Positions 49,779 through 57,442 of a stretch of DNA of 64,000 bases are shown here, piece after piece. The position numbers and the translations under genes were made by a program. Origin of the DNA: Chloroflexota bacterium (GTDB lineage: Bacteria; Chloroflexota; Anaerolineae; 4572-78; J111); contig BOKF01000046.1 of the NCBI GenBank assembly GCA_016860845.1, positions 1 through 64,000 of the forward strand. Direction: 5' to 3'. The number at the start of each line of letters is the position of its first letter. Position 1 is the first letter of the stretch. The notes beneath the pieces are model-generated. The model was not told the origin of the DNA. It saw only the letters and a program-made list of their open reading frames with translations, and did not search any database.

Positions 49779-51893
49779 CTATAGACCGCCAATCTCGCGC
49801 TGCCACAAGAGTTGGGTCAGTTGCTCCATGCCGGTTTTTAAGTGGCGGCGGTAGGTGCTGAAGGGTAAATCCAACAATTCGGCGGCCTGTTCTTGAGTGG
49901 GAGCGGGCTGAAAGTAGGTATGTTGAAGGGCATCGTAGAATTTACGCTGGCGTGGCGACGCATGCAACTTTTCGGCGGCTTCTTTAACCGCTGCCTGCAA
50001 AACGGTGACTCGCCTGGTTTCGTCGGCGCTGGCGCTGACCTGCTCGGCTACCAACCGCGACCAGAGCAGCGGATTGTAGCGCAGCGTGTCGGAGCGGGTC
50101 GCCCGAAAATCGCGCAAAAGATGGCGCACGGCCTCTTCAAATTCGGGCTGGCTCAAGACCACCAGGGAGGGCCTGACCGGCGGAGCGGGCGGTTGAGGCG
50201 TGGTCGCAATTTCTCGCTGGGCCAGCAAGTCCAGCCAGGCGATAGGGGGCACGGCCCGCCAATCATGGCCGTAAACGCCGTAGGGCCGCCCGCCAACCTC
50301 AAAATCCGCCTCCGGCAGGCGGGCCAGGTCGGCATAGCCAAAGATGGGCAGCCAGAAATCAGGCTCGCGGCAAGGCAAAAAGGTAAAAGCCAGGCCGGGT
50401 GTGGTGAGATAATGTTGGACCATCGTAATGAAAATATGGCTTTGCCCGGTCGAGACGGCCTGGTAGGTATCGCTGGCCATCCAGAAACGAAAGAGAGTAG
50501 CCCTCTCGCCGGACCGCAGCGGGGCGTGGCGCTGTAAATACTGCCAGGCAGCTTGTGTGGCCGGATCAAACTGTAAATCTTCGGGGCTGGCGCGGTTTAA
50601 GGCTAACAACATTAACAGACCGGCTGGTTGTTGGCGGGGGTCGCGAAAAACAAGTATGTTCTGTGGCTGGCGGGCGAACCAATGCGCCGCCAGTTGCGCC
50701 GACTCTGCGCCTTCGTGCTGCCGCACCATCTCCAGCAGAACGGGCCAGTCAGGGTCGCGGGCAATATCGGTAATCAGCCCGGCCTGCTCCGACCACTGGG
50801 CCTGGAGTTGGATAAAAAAGGGCCGCACCACCGGATTGTCGCGGTGCAGGTACAGGTATTCAACCAGAATGGCCTGCTGCTCCTGGCTGCTGGCCTGCTG
50901 CAAGCGGTTGGCGTAATAGGTCCTGGCGCGGTGGTGCAGTTGGGCATACCAGTCGGGGTTGCGCCAGCGCAAATCGGCCAGCAGGGTTTCACGGGCCAGG
51001 TCGTGGGGAAAGAGTCCGGTCGGGCCGGATTCGATGCAGGACAGGCCGCGCAGCCACTCGAACAGTTCATGGGCATCGGGCGTGGCCAGCATGGCCGCCA
51101 GCAGCGCCTCGGTGGTCAGGTGGACCAGGGCGCAGGCTTCCAGGGCGGCCCGGTGGGCCGGGCCGGGAACTTTTTGCACCAACTGCTCCAACAGAACTTT
51201 AATGACATCCGGGGCCACCTCCGGTTTGAACGTTCCCAGAGCGCCGCCACGCTGGGCAAAAACATCGGCCACCAGCGACAGGGCCAGGGGATGGCCGTAG
51301 GTAAAATTCAAAATAGCTTGATGCTGTTCCGGCGGAATGTCTCGTTTGGTGAGATAAGCCCGGCTCTCTTCGGGGCTAAAGTTGCGCAGCGGCAGCACGC
51401 GGACCAGGCTCTGCCAGCCCGAGTCGGCGGACCAGGCCGGCGCGGGTGGGTATTGGCCGGCCATGACCACGAACACGTCCTCGGGCAACTGCGGCAAAAA
51501 TACCTCACGCAGCCAGGAGTCCAGCGGGGCCAGCTTTTCATAGGTATCAATCAAGATAACGTGGCGTTGGGACCAACCGGCCATGTGCTGCAGGGGCGCC
51601 TCGGGCGGGACCAAGCCCATCGCCGTCTGCAAGGCTGTTAGAAAAGATTCAGGGGCTGGCTCGATATCGCGGGCATCGAGCCGCAGCGAGGGAATGTTCG
51701 CTTCATTGCACAGGTAGGCAAACTCGCCGAGCAGAGAAGTCTTGCCCACCCCACCGGGACCAAAGATGTATAAAATGTAGAAAGGCAAGTCGGCGGCGGT
51801 CACCGCCGCTTGAAACAGCGCCCGTTCAGCTTCCCGGCCCGCAAAGCGGCGATGACGCGCTAAAGTGAGACGATCTGCCAGTCTCGACGACAT
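49779..51893 (-). CDS. STAND-type AAA ATPase with C-terminal helix-turn-helix-like region
   Basis: 704 residues. The N-terminus has an AAA/STAND ATPase: Walker A FGPGGVGKTSLL, RLDARDIEPA, Walker B-like HVILIDTYEKL, and the winged-helix-type segment after it. The middle is helical and repeat-like (about residues 300-560). The last 60 residues (PTQEQAAELLDLPFSTYRRHLKTGME) look like a sigma-region-4/HTH segment, as in MalT-like transcription activators. The STAND cycle is ligand- and ATP-gated oligomerisation. It lies upstream of the SnoaL/BtaA-like genes in the same direction and may control them. Start at 51893. Confidence 0.85.
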   Translation of the reverse strand: MSSRLADRLTLARHRRFAGREAERALFQAAVTAADLPFYILYIFGPGGVGKTSLLGEFAYLCNEANIPSLRLDARDIEPAPESFLTALQTAMGLVPPEAPLQHMAGWSQRHVILIDTYEKLAPLDSWLREVFLPQLPEDVFVVMAGQYPPAPAWSADSGWQSLVRVLPLRNFSPEESRAYLTKRDIPPEQHQAILNFTYGHPLALSLVADVFAQRGGALGTFKPEVAPDVIKVLLEQLVQKVPGPAHRAALEACALVHLTTEALLAAMLATPDAHELFEWLRGLSCIESGPTGLFPHDLARETLLADLRWRNPDWYAQLHHRARTYYANRLQQASSQEQQAILVEYLYLHRDNPVVRPFFIQLQAQWSEQAGLITDIARDPDWPVLLEMVRQHEGAESAQLAAHWFARQPQNILVFRDPRQQPAGLLMLLALNRASPEDLQFDPATQAAWQYLQRHAPLRSGERATLFRFWMASDTYQAVSTGQSHIFITMVQHYLTTPGLAFTFLPCREPDFWLPIFGYADLARLPEADFEVGGRPYGVYGHDWRAVPPIAWLDLLAQREIATTPQPPAPPVRPSLVVLSQPEFEEAVRHLLRDFRATRSDTLRYNPLLWSRLVAEQVSASADETRRVTVLQAAVKEAAEKLHASPRQRKFYDALQHTYFQPAPTQEQAAELLDLPFSTYRRHLKTGMEQLTQLLWQREIGGL

Positions 51894-51961
51894 GCCTCTT
51901 CACCCCCCTTATTCTTTGGGCTTGCCTGCTCATCCATCTGCTCGAAGCTATAACTGGCTTC

Positions 51962-51989
51962 ATTATACTCTAAATTGAGTGCGATGCAA
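51962..51989 (-). promoter_or_regulatory. Promoter of the STAND gene
   Basis: Minus strand TTGCAT (51989-51984), 16-bp spacer, perfect TATAAT (51967-51962); leader about 65 bases. Confidence 0.6.
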
Positions 51990-52026
51990 TAGGCAAACTC
52001 GAGGTGAGTTTCTCCTGTCTATCCCC

Positions 52027-52062
52027 AAAAAAGAAGTGACCCGCTTTTTGGCGGGTCACTTC
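52027..52062 (-). terminator. Intrinsic terminator of the EamA operon
   Basis: GAAGTGACCCGC (52033-52044) and GCGGGTCACTTC (52051-52062) are perfect 12-bp arms. On the minus strand a T6 run follows. Confidence 0.9.
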
Positions 52063-52117
52063 CCATCCACTTCAATTTCATTACCCAAAAAGGAGCATCG
52101 CGACCACCCGTTGCCGG

Positions 52118-53035
52118 TTAAGGTCTGACTGCCACATTGGTTGACCTTTGCCAAACAGCCAGCCGGAATACGCCGTTGACAATCATCACCCCCAGCAGGA
52201 TGAGCGCACAGCCGAGGTAGGCATTCCAGCCCAACTGCTCGTTGAGAATCACGACCCCCAAAATCACCCCAAAAACAGGTACAAGGTAAGTGACCATCGA
52301 AACGTAGGTAGCGCTGGTCCGCTCCATAATGCGATAGTAAACCAAAAAGGCCAGGCCGGTGCCAAAAGCACCCAGGGCCAGGAGTGAACCCAGGGCCGGC
52401 CACGAGGGCGCCGCCAGGCTGAAAGGTTGTTCCAGCACCAGGGATAGCGGCATCACAAACAGGGCTGCCAGGAGCAGTTGCGCGGTTGGAGCAACCAGCG
52501 GCGGCAATCCCCGCAGATTTCGGCGGCCATAGACAATGGCAATCCCATAGCAAAGAGACGCGACCGCCACGGCGATTAGTCCCCAGGTGGTGGCCTTCAC
52601 GCCGCCCAGTAACGAGGGACCAATCAGCAGCGCCAGGCCGCTAAAGCCAATGAACGTGCCGAGGGTCTTGGTTGGGGTCAGCCGGTCGTCGCTGGTAAAC
52701 ATGTGGGCCAGCAGCAGCGTGAAGAGCGGCGTAGTTCCGTTCAGGATGGCCGCCAGGGCGCTGTCAATGTACTGTTCGCCCCAGCCAAAGAGGAGAAAGG
52801 GGATCGCATTTTGGACAATCGCAGCAAAAGCAAAGTGCAGCCACACCCGGCCCAGCGGTGGTAAATTACGCCCTTGCAGCCGTAAGATCCCGTACAAAAG
52901 GAAGCCGCCTATCCCCACGCGGCCCAGCACGATGGTTAGCGGCGGAATCTCCGCCACGGCGACTTTGATGAACAGAAAGGATGGCCCCCACAAAGCCGCC
53001 AGAACCAACAATAGCAAAAAGTTTTTCCACTTCAT
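52118..53035 (-). CDS. EamA-family drug/metabolite transporter
   Basis: 305 residues, ten predicted membrane helices in two EamA repeats; first repeat LLLLVLAALWGPSFLFIKVAV, second with PLVAPTAQLLLAALF and VTYLVPVFGVILGVVILNEQL, the family signature near the end. It exports amino acids or other metabolites. Last gene of the Lrp-DinB-EamA run, 14 bases after DinB. With an Lrp/AsnC regulator as first gene, amino-acid export is a plausible guess. Confidence 0.9.
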   Translation of the reverse strand: MKWKNFLLLLVLAALWGPSFLFIKVAVAEIPPLTIVLGRVGIGGFLLYGILRLQGRNLPPLGRVWLHFAFAAIVQNAIPFLLFGWGEQYIDSALAAILNGTTPLFTLLLAHMFTSDDRLTPTKTLGTFIGFSGLALLIGPSLLGGVKATTWGLIAVAVASLCYGIAIVYGRRNLRGLPPLVAPTAQLLLAALFVMPLSLVLEQPFSLAAPSWPALGSLLALGAFGTGLAFLVYYRIMERTSATYVSMVTYLVPVFGVILGVVILNEQLGWNAYLGCALILLGVMIVNGVFRLAVWQRSTNVAVRP

Positions 53036-53049
53036 TCAATGTACCTCAC

Positions 53050-53532
53050 TTAAGATTGTTTTACCCAGGCAGCGTAGTTTCCTCGCATCTGGGCCAGATG
53101 CTCAGGAATGTGTCGTTCGTAGATATCCAGCCAGTCATCGAGCGTCATCACGCCGTTTTCGGGGTGGTAGACCGTGTTGGCCCAAACCGCTTCGGGCAGC
53201 GAGCGGATCAGTTTGTAGGTGTTGTGCCGTAGCCATTTGAACAATTCCAGGGCATCCGTGGTGCTCTGCTGGTGATACTCTAATCGGGCGGCCCATCCTT
53301 CTTCATCGTAAGCCATCACCTGCTGGCCCGGCTCGGCAATGAAACGACGGCAGCGGATGTAGCTGTTGGCTTCACTATCGGTGATGTGGACGATAATCTC
53401 GTGGATGGTCCAGAGATGGGGGGCGGGCCTGAAATGCCACATCTCCACCGGGAACTGCTTTAAGCCCTCGGTTAGCAGGTCGTGAGCCTGCCCGTAAGAC
53501 TCAATCTTTTGCGCTCGCGTTGGGTGGGTCAC
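53050..53532 (-). CDS. DinB-family protein (second copy)
   Basis: 160 residues, GTG start with AAAGGGGG upstream. DinB_2-type metal-binding fold: LWTIHEIIVHITDSEA (His and Asp ligands), DDWLDIYERHIPEHLAQM (His ligands), and YIRCRRFIAEPGQQVMAYDEEGWA. It is distinct from the DinB gene at 30831. Activity unknown; DinB enzymes include thiol-dependent transferases. It lies between Lrp and the EamA transporter in one operon. Confidence 0.88.
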   Translation of the reverse strand: MTHPTRAQKIESYGQAHDLLTEGLKQFPVEMWHFRPAPHLWTIHEIIVHITDSEANSYIRCRRFIAEPGQQVMAYDEEGWAARLEYHQQSTTDALELFKWLRHNTYKLIRSLPEAVWANTVYHPENGVMTLDDWLDIYERHIPEHLAQMRGNYAAWVKQS

Positions 53533-53546
53533 AAAAAAACCCCCTT

Positions 53547-54053
53547 TCAGTAAATGCCTATCAGGTGATTGTCTTCAGCGCTATCATGGCTACAAGGCAC
53601 AATGGGTGAACTTTCTTTAAAAGTTGACAGCACAATACTGGTGACGGAGCTTGAAACGGTGGCTTTGGAGCGAATTTTTTCAATCAACCTTTCCAACTCT
53701 TTAGGACTGGCGGTACGAACCTTTAAGATATAACAATCCTCACCCGCCACCCCATGACATTCCAGCACATCCGGTTCGGTTCGGCAAGCTTCCAGCACGC
53801 TGCGTTTGGTTTCAACATAACCCTCAGGCGTGATGCCGACCGTCAGCCGGATAAAAGCCATAATCGGTTTACCCACAGCCTCGGCATTCACCACCGCCAC
53901 ATAGCCTTTGATGACGCCTTTTTTCTCCAGTTTTCTAACCCGCTCGTGTACGGTTGAAGCGGTCAGGCCCACTTTTTCGGCCAGGGCGGCGTTGGAGAGG
54001 TGAGCGTCTTCCTGAAGCAGTAAGATTATCTGGCGATCAATATCGTCAATCAT
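53547..54053 (-). CDS. Lrp/AsnC-family transcription regulator
   Basis: 168 residues. N-terminal winged HTH (IDRQIILLLQEDAHLSNAAL, EKVGLTASTVHERVRKLEKKG) and C-terminal RAM ligand-binding domain (IMAFIRLTVGITPEGYVETK, CHGVAGEDCYILKVRT). Lrp-like proteins bind amino acids and wrap DNA as octamers. The first gene of the Lrp-DinB-EamA unit, likely controlling it and itself through the palindrome upstream. Slightly longer than usual because of a C-terminal tail. Confidence 0.92.
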   Translation of the reverse strand: MIDDIDRQIILLLQEDAHLSNAALAEKVGLTASTVHERVRKLEKKGVIKGYVAVVNAEAVGKPIMAFIRLTVGITPEGYVETKRSVLEACRTEPDVLECHGVAGEDCYILKVRTASPKELERLIEKIRSKATVSSSVTSIVLSTFKESSPIVPCSHDSAEDNHLIGIY

Positions 54054-54074
54054 TCGGTATAAGCCTTATTTAGC

Positions 54075-54087
54075 CGTAAAATTTACG
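54075..54087. promoter_or_regulatory. Palindrome CGTAAA-A-TTTACG, candidate Lrp operator
   Basis: Perfect 6-bp arms around one base, between the minus-strand -10 (54099-54104) and the Lrp start at 54053. Lrp/AsnC proteins usually repress their own gene from such sites. Confidence 0.5.
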
Positions 54088-54098
54088 TATAACAGTGA

Positions 54099-54104
54099 AT
54101 TATA
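54099..54104 (-). promoter_or_regulatory. -10 element of the Lrp-DinB-EamA operon
   Basis: Perfect TATAAT on the minus strand, preceded by TG one base off the extended position. No good -35 is seen. Confidence 0.4.
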
Positions 54105-54364
54105 CAGGAAATATTACGGGATAACGCCTATTTTGTCAATAGACCAATTTTGTTGATTCTGTCAGGCCAATTAATGCTTTTTACCGCCTGCTTTTGCCAT
54201 GATAACCGGAATGAAGCCTAAAAACCACCCGCTTCTTGCTCTCTTTCCGTGCCATATAGCCCGTACTCCAGCGGTGGGTCCCATTTTGGGGGAAAGACCG
54301 CAGAGGTTTCAAAAACCTCTGCGGTTTGCCTAAAATTTGGACAGGCCCGTACCCCAGAACTAAT
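54105..54364. other. Spacer between the Lrp and tRNA genes
   Basis: About 260 bases (350 between genes). It contains no gene I can support. A minus-strand open frame (54181-54405) has a basic tail but no start signal and crosses a repeat and the tRNA promoter. The one clear element is the CCGCAGAGGT hairpin at 54297-54325. Confidence 0.5.
54297..54325. repeat. CCGCAGAGG palindrome, copy 1
   Basis: ACCGCAGAGGTTT-CAA-AAACCTCTGCGGT, a perfect 13-bp stem. Copy 2 at 63575-63605 has a 15-bp stem. Confidence 0.8.
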
Positions 54365-54393
54365 TTGCCCATCCAGCCCGAAAATGCTAAAAT
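54365..54393 (+). promoter_or_regulatory. Promoter of tRNA-Gln
   Basis: TTGCCC (54365-54370), 17-bp spacer, TAAAAT (54388-54393), 12 bases before the tRNA. Confidence 0.55.
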
Positions 54394-54405
54394 AACTGGC
54401 ATCAA

Positions 54406-54476
54406 TGGGGAGTCGTCTAATGGTAGGACTGCAGATTCTGGATCTGCCTGTTGGGGTTCGAATCCCTGCTCCCCAG
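54406..54476 (+). tRNA. tRNA-Gln (anticodon CTG)
   Basis: Acceptor TGGGGAG (54406-54412) pairs with CTCCCCA (54469-54475), discriminator G at 54476. D-loop with TCTAATGGTAGGA, anticodon stem GCAGA/TCTGC with loop TTCTGGA (anticodon CTG), and T-loop TTCGAAT. CCA is not encoded. An intrinsic terminator follows. Confidence 0.95.
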
Positions 54477-54488
54477 TATAAAAGTTCT

Positions 54489-54522
54489 GTAGGGCAAGAT
54501 AGCCTCTTGCCCTACTTTTTTT
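54489..54522 (+). terminator. Intrinsic terminator of tRNA-Gln
   Basis: GTAGGGCAAGA (54489-54499) and TCTTGCCCTAC (54505-54515) form an 11-bp stem, then T7. Confidence 0.92.
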
Positions 54523-54533
54523 AATAGAGCAGT

Positions 54534-55076
54534 ATGAGGCGAAGCGCTTATTGGTTAATATTTCTGGGCCTTTTGAGCTTGGCCGTAGCGGCGGTGATGG
54601 CTGTCCTGATCTACTTGTTGCTGACCCTGCCCGCCGCCACCGCCGAGCAAGCGACCCCTACCTTCACCCGTCCGGCGCTCACCCTGCCGACAGTGCCCTT
54701 GCCCACGGCCACACCTGGCCCGCCCCCTTCAGTCGAGGATGCGCTCTTTGCCGTGCAAAAACCTATCCAGGGGTCGGCTGATTGCAATACCACCGGCTTT
54801 AAAGGGACGGTAAGAGCAGGCAATGGCGACCGTTTGGCCGGTATCCAGGTGATTGTCTGGGAAGAAGGGGTGGGCCTAATTGCCGTAGACACCACCGACG
54901 CCGGGGGAGCTTACACGATTGAGCTTAACGATAAGCCATCTTCTCGTAAGTTCTGGGTCCAGGTTTATCAAAATGACGTGCCCGCGTCCGAACCGCTCTC
55001 CGTAGAAACGCAGGCCGATTGCCGGAAAGGCTATCAAATTTTCCAAATTAATTGGCGGGCGAAGAAAGAGGAATAA
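54534..55076 (+). CDS. Membrane-anchored protein with carboxypeptidase-regulatory-like domain
   Basis: 180 residues. An N-terminal membrane helix (YWLIFLGLLSLAVAAVMAVLIYLLL), a Pro/Thr-rich spacer (PTFTRPALTLPTVPLPTAT), and an outer beta-sandwich with the carboxypeptidase regulatory-like pattern (GFKGTVRAGNGDRLAGIQVIVW, TTDAGGAYTIEL). Two cysteines (SADCNTTGF and TQADCRKGY) may pair outside the membrane. Function unknown; surface display or binding. The start follows 11 bases after the tRNA terminator, so a separate promoter is needed but not evident. Confidence 0.8.
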   Translation: MRRSAYWLIFLGLLSLAVAAVMAVLIYLLLTLPAATAEQATPTFTRPALTLPTVPLPTATPGPPPSVEDALFAVQKPIQGSADCNTTGFKGTVRAGNGDRLAGIQVIVWEEGVGLIAVDTTDAGGAYTIELNDKPSSRKFWVQVYQNDVPASEPLSVETQADCRKGYQIFQINWRAKKEE

Positions 55077-55160
55077 CAGGTAGCAAGGTCGCAGGGTAGC
55101 AGTTAAGCTATTTGCATCCTTGTTACCCTGTTACTTTGCAACCCTGCTACCCTGTAAAGG
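55077..55160. repeat. CAGGGTAGCA/TGCTACCCTG repeat array
   Basis: GTAGCAAGG and CAGGGTAGCAG on the left face TTACCCTG, TTACTTTG, CAACCCTG, CTACCCTG on the right, so the spacer can fold back on itself. It lies upstream of the GNAT gene and would supply 18 extra codons if an upstream start were used. Confidence 0.7.
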
Positions 55161-55165
55161 ATTCT

Positions 55166-56173
55166 ATGCAAACTACTATCTACACCGACGCAACCGGTTT
55201 TGACCAATTGGCCCAGGAATGGGACGATTTGTTAGTTCGATCGGTGAATGCGCCCTTTTTTATGCGCTACATTTACCAACGTACCTGGTGGCAGTACCTG
55301 GGCAATGACGATCTGGTATTGATTGCCATCCGCACCGACGAGGGCCGCCTGATGGGCCTGGCCCCTCTCTACGGAGGGACGAACCAGGCCGGCCAGCGTG
55401 AGTTGAGTTTTGTGGGCTGCGTGGATGTATCCGATTATCTTGACTTGCTGGTGGACCGGGATTGTGTCGAGCCGGTTTATCTAGCCCTGCTCGACTGCCT
55501 GGCCAGTGACCGGGTAGCCTGGGACAAACTCTACCTGTGCAGCCTGCCCCACAATGCGATCACCCCGACCCGCCTGGCTAAAACTGCTCGCGGTCTTGGC
55601 TGGCACGCCGAAGTTCGCCAGCAGGATGTCTGCCCGGTAATTACCCTGCCCGGCGATTGGGAAGCCTACCTGGCCGGGATTGATAAAAAGCAGCGCCACG
55701 AGATTCGCCGCAAGATTCGGAAAATCGAAACCGAAGCGCAGACGCGCTGGTACGCGGTTGATTCGCGGGAGGGACTGGACGAGGCGATGGATGCCTTTAT
55801 CGAGCTGCACCAGAAATCCACCCGCGATAAAGAAGGTTTTTGGAATGAGGCCTTGATCCGCTTCTTCAAAGCCCTGGCGGCAGAACTCGCCAAGATTGGC
55901 TGGCTGAAACTGTACTTTATCGAGGTCAACGGTTCCAGGGCGGCCTCGATGCTCTGTTTTGACTACAATAACGAATTTCTGCTCTACAACTCCGGCTTTG
56001 ACCCCGAACAGTTTGCCAACCTCAGCCCCGGCAATGTCTTGACCGCCTATACCATCCAGGACGCCATTCGCCTCGGCCGCAGCCGCTATGATTTCCTGCG
56101 CGGCGACGAGATCTACAAATTCCGCTTCGGCGCGGTCGCCGAACCGGTGTATGATTTGGAGGTTTACCGGTAA
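55166..56173 (+). CDS. GNAT/FemAB-like acyltransferase (CelD/BcsL type)
   Basis: 336 residues from the ATG at 55166 (AAAGG upstream); the frame runs back into the repeat. Two GNAT-like lobes as in CelD/FemAB-like proteins: FDQLAQEWDDLLVRSVNAPFF and the C-terminal IDKKQRHEIRRKIRKIE, then RAASMLCFDYNNEFLLYNSGFDP, SPGNVLTAY. Members are found in cellulose, exopolysaccharide and peptidoglycan loci and move acyl or aminoacyl groups. It is 15 bases before a GT4 gene, so both may modify a surface or lipid glycan. Confidence 0.85.
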   Translation: MQTTIYTDATGFDQLAQEWDDLLVRSVNAPFFMRYIYQRTWWQYLGNDDLVLIAIRTDEGRLMGLAPLYGGTNQAGQRELSFVGCVDVSDYLDLLVDRDCVEPVYLALLDCLASDRVAWDKLYLCSLPHNAITPTRLAKTARGLGWHAEVRQQDVCPVITLPGDWEAYLAGIDKKQRHEIRRKIRKIETEAQTRWYAVDSREGLDEAMDAFIELHQKSTRDKEGFWNEALIRFFKALAAELAKIGWLKLYFIEVNGSRAASMLCFDYNNEFLLYNSGFDPEQFANLSPGNVLTAYTIQDAIRLGRSRYDFLRGDEIYKFRFGAVAEPVYDLEVYR

Positions 56174-56188
56174 TCAGGTGAGGGGGTA

Positions 56189-57442
56189 ATGATCAATCGT
56201 ATCGCTATGCTCAGCGTGCATACCTCGCCCCTGGCGACCCTTGGTGGCAAGGAAACCGGCGGGATGAATGTCTACGTGCGCGATTTGACCCAGGAACTGA
56301 GCCGCCGGGGCCTTGACGTGGACGTGTATACTCGCTCCCAGAACCCGGCCACGCCCCGAATTCAGCCGTTGGGCGAGCGGGGCCGGGTGATCCAGGTTAA
56401 GGCTGGGCCGGAACAGCCCTACAACAAAAATCTTATCTTCAACCACCTGGCCGAGTTCGAGGCCGGAGTGCAGGCGCAGGCTAAAACCGAGCATATCAGC
56501 TACGATATCATCTACGCTCACTATTGGCTCTCCGGTCTGGCCGCCAACACGCTGCGTCGCGCCTGGCGTATTCCGCTGACCCAAATGTTTCACACCCTGG
56601 CCGAGATGAAGAATCGGGTGGCCCAGACCCCGGCAGAACGTGACCCCGACCAGCGGGTCAACTGCGAAGGCGAAATTATGCGCTTCGCCGACCGGCTGAT
56701 TGCCGCAACTCCCCTGGAGAAAAACCAGATGACCTGGCTCTACGGCGCCGATGCCAAAAAAATCTCGATTGTGCCGCCGGGGGTAGACCTGGCCCGCTTC
56801 AAGCCAATGGACCCGCGCCAGGCCCGCGAATACCTGGGCGTGCCACCCGAAGACCAGATGTTGCTGTTTGTGGGCCGGATTCAGCCGCTCAAAGGGATTG
56901 ATACCTTGATTCGCGCCTTGGCCCTGGTCAAAAAGCGGGAGCCAGCCCTGGCCCGAAAAATCTGTGTCTCCATCATCGGCGGCGATCCAAACCCCGACTC
57001 GGAAGTGGAGCAGGCCGAATTTGAGCGGCTGGAGACGCTCCGGGCTGAATTAGGCATTGGCGATCTGGTCACGTTCCTGGGAGCCAAGGATCAGGATACG
57101 CTGGTCTACTACTACGCTGCCGCCGAAATGGTGGTCATGCCCTCGCATTACGAGTCGTTCGGCATGGTTGCCCTGGAAGCGATGGCCTGCGGCACGCCGG
57201 TGATCGCCTCAGATGTGGGCGGTTTGTCGTTTAGTATTGAGGATGGCTATAATGGTTATCGTGTACCCAACCGCGACCCCCAGGCGCTGGCCGACAAGAT
57301 CATTTTGCTGCTGAAACATCGCGTCTTGCGCGATCAATTGGGGGAACAAGCCCGCATGTGGGTCCAGCACTACAGTTGGGTCAATATCGCCGAGGAATTG
57401 TTAGAGGTTTTTGAGGACACGCTGCATCGTTTTGAACATTAA
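56189..57442 (+). CDS. GT4 glycosyltransferase (MshA/sucrose-phosphate-synthase-like)
   Basis: 417 residues. GT-B fold: the N-terminal loop GGKETGGMNVYVRDL binds the acceptor, and the C-terminal donor site has FVGRIQPLKGIDTLI, MPSHYESFGMVALEAMACGTPVIASDVGG with the E-x7-E pair. Close relatives are MshA (mycothiol) and sucrose-phosphate synthase; the acceptor here cannot be read. It follows the GNAT gene by 15 bases, and its stop overlaps the convergent URO-D gene by 4 bases. Confidence 0.92.
   Translation: MINRIAMLSVHTSPLATLGGKETGGMNVYVRDLTQELSRRGLDVDVYTRSQNPATPRIQPLGERGRVIQVKAGPEQPYNKNLIFNHLAEFEAGVQAQAKTEHISYDIIYAHYWLSGLAANTLRRAWRIPLTQMFHTLAEMKNRVAQTPAERDPDQRVNCEGEIMRFADRLIAATPLEKNQMTWLYGADAKKISIVPPGVDLARFKPMDPRQAREYLGVPPEDQMLLFVGRIQPLKGIDTLIRALALVKKREPALARKICVSIIGGDPNPDSEVEQAEFERLETLRAELGIGDLVTFLGAKDQDTLVYYYAAAEMVVMPSHYESFGMVALEAMACGTPVIASDVGGLSFSIEDGYNGYRVPNRDPQALADKIILLLKHRVLRDQLGEQARMWVQHYSWVNIAEELLEVFEDTLHRFEH

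Noticed and set aside
50628..51641. Long plus-strand open frame of about 337 codons
   Set aside because: Antisense shadow of the STAND ATPase; composition is Gly/Gln/Arg-rich and no motif is seen.
54181..54405. Small minus-strand open frame with a basic tail
   Set aside because: It crosses a palindromic repeat and the tRNA promoter and has no start signal or recognisable domain.
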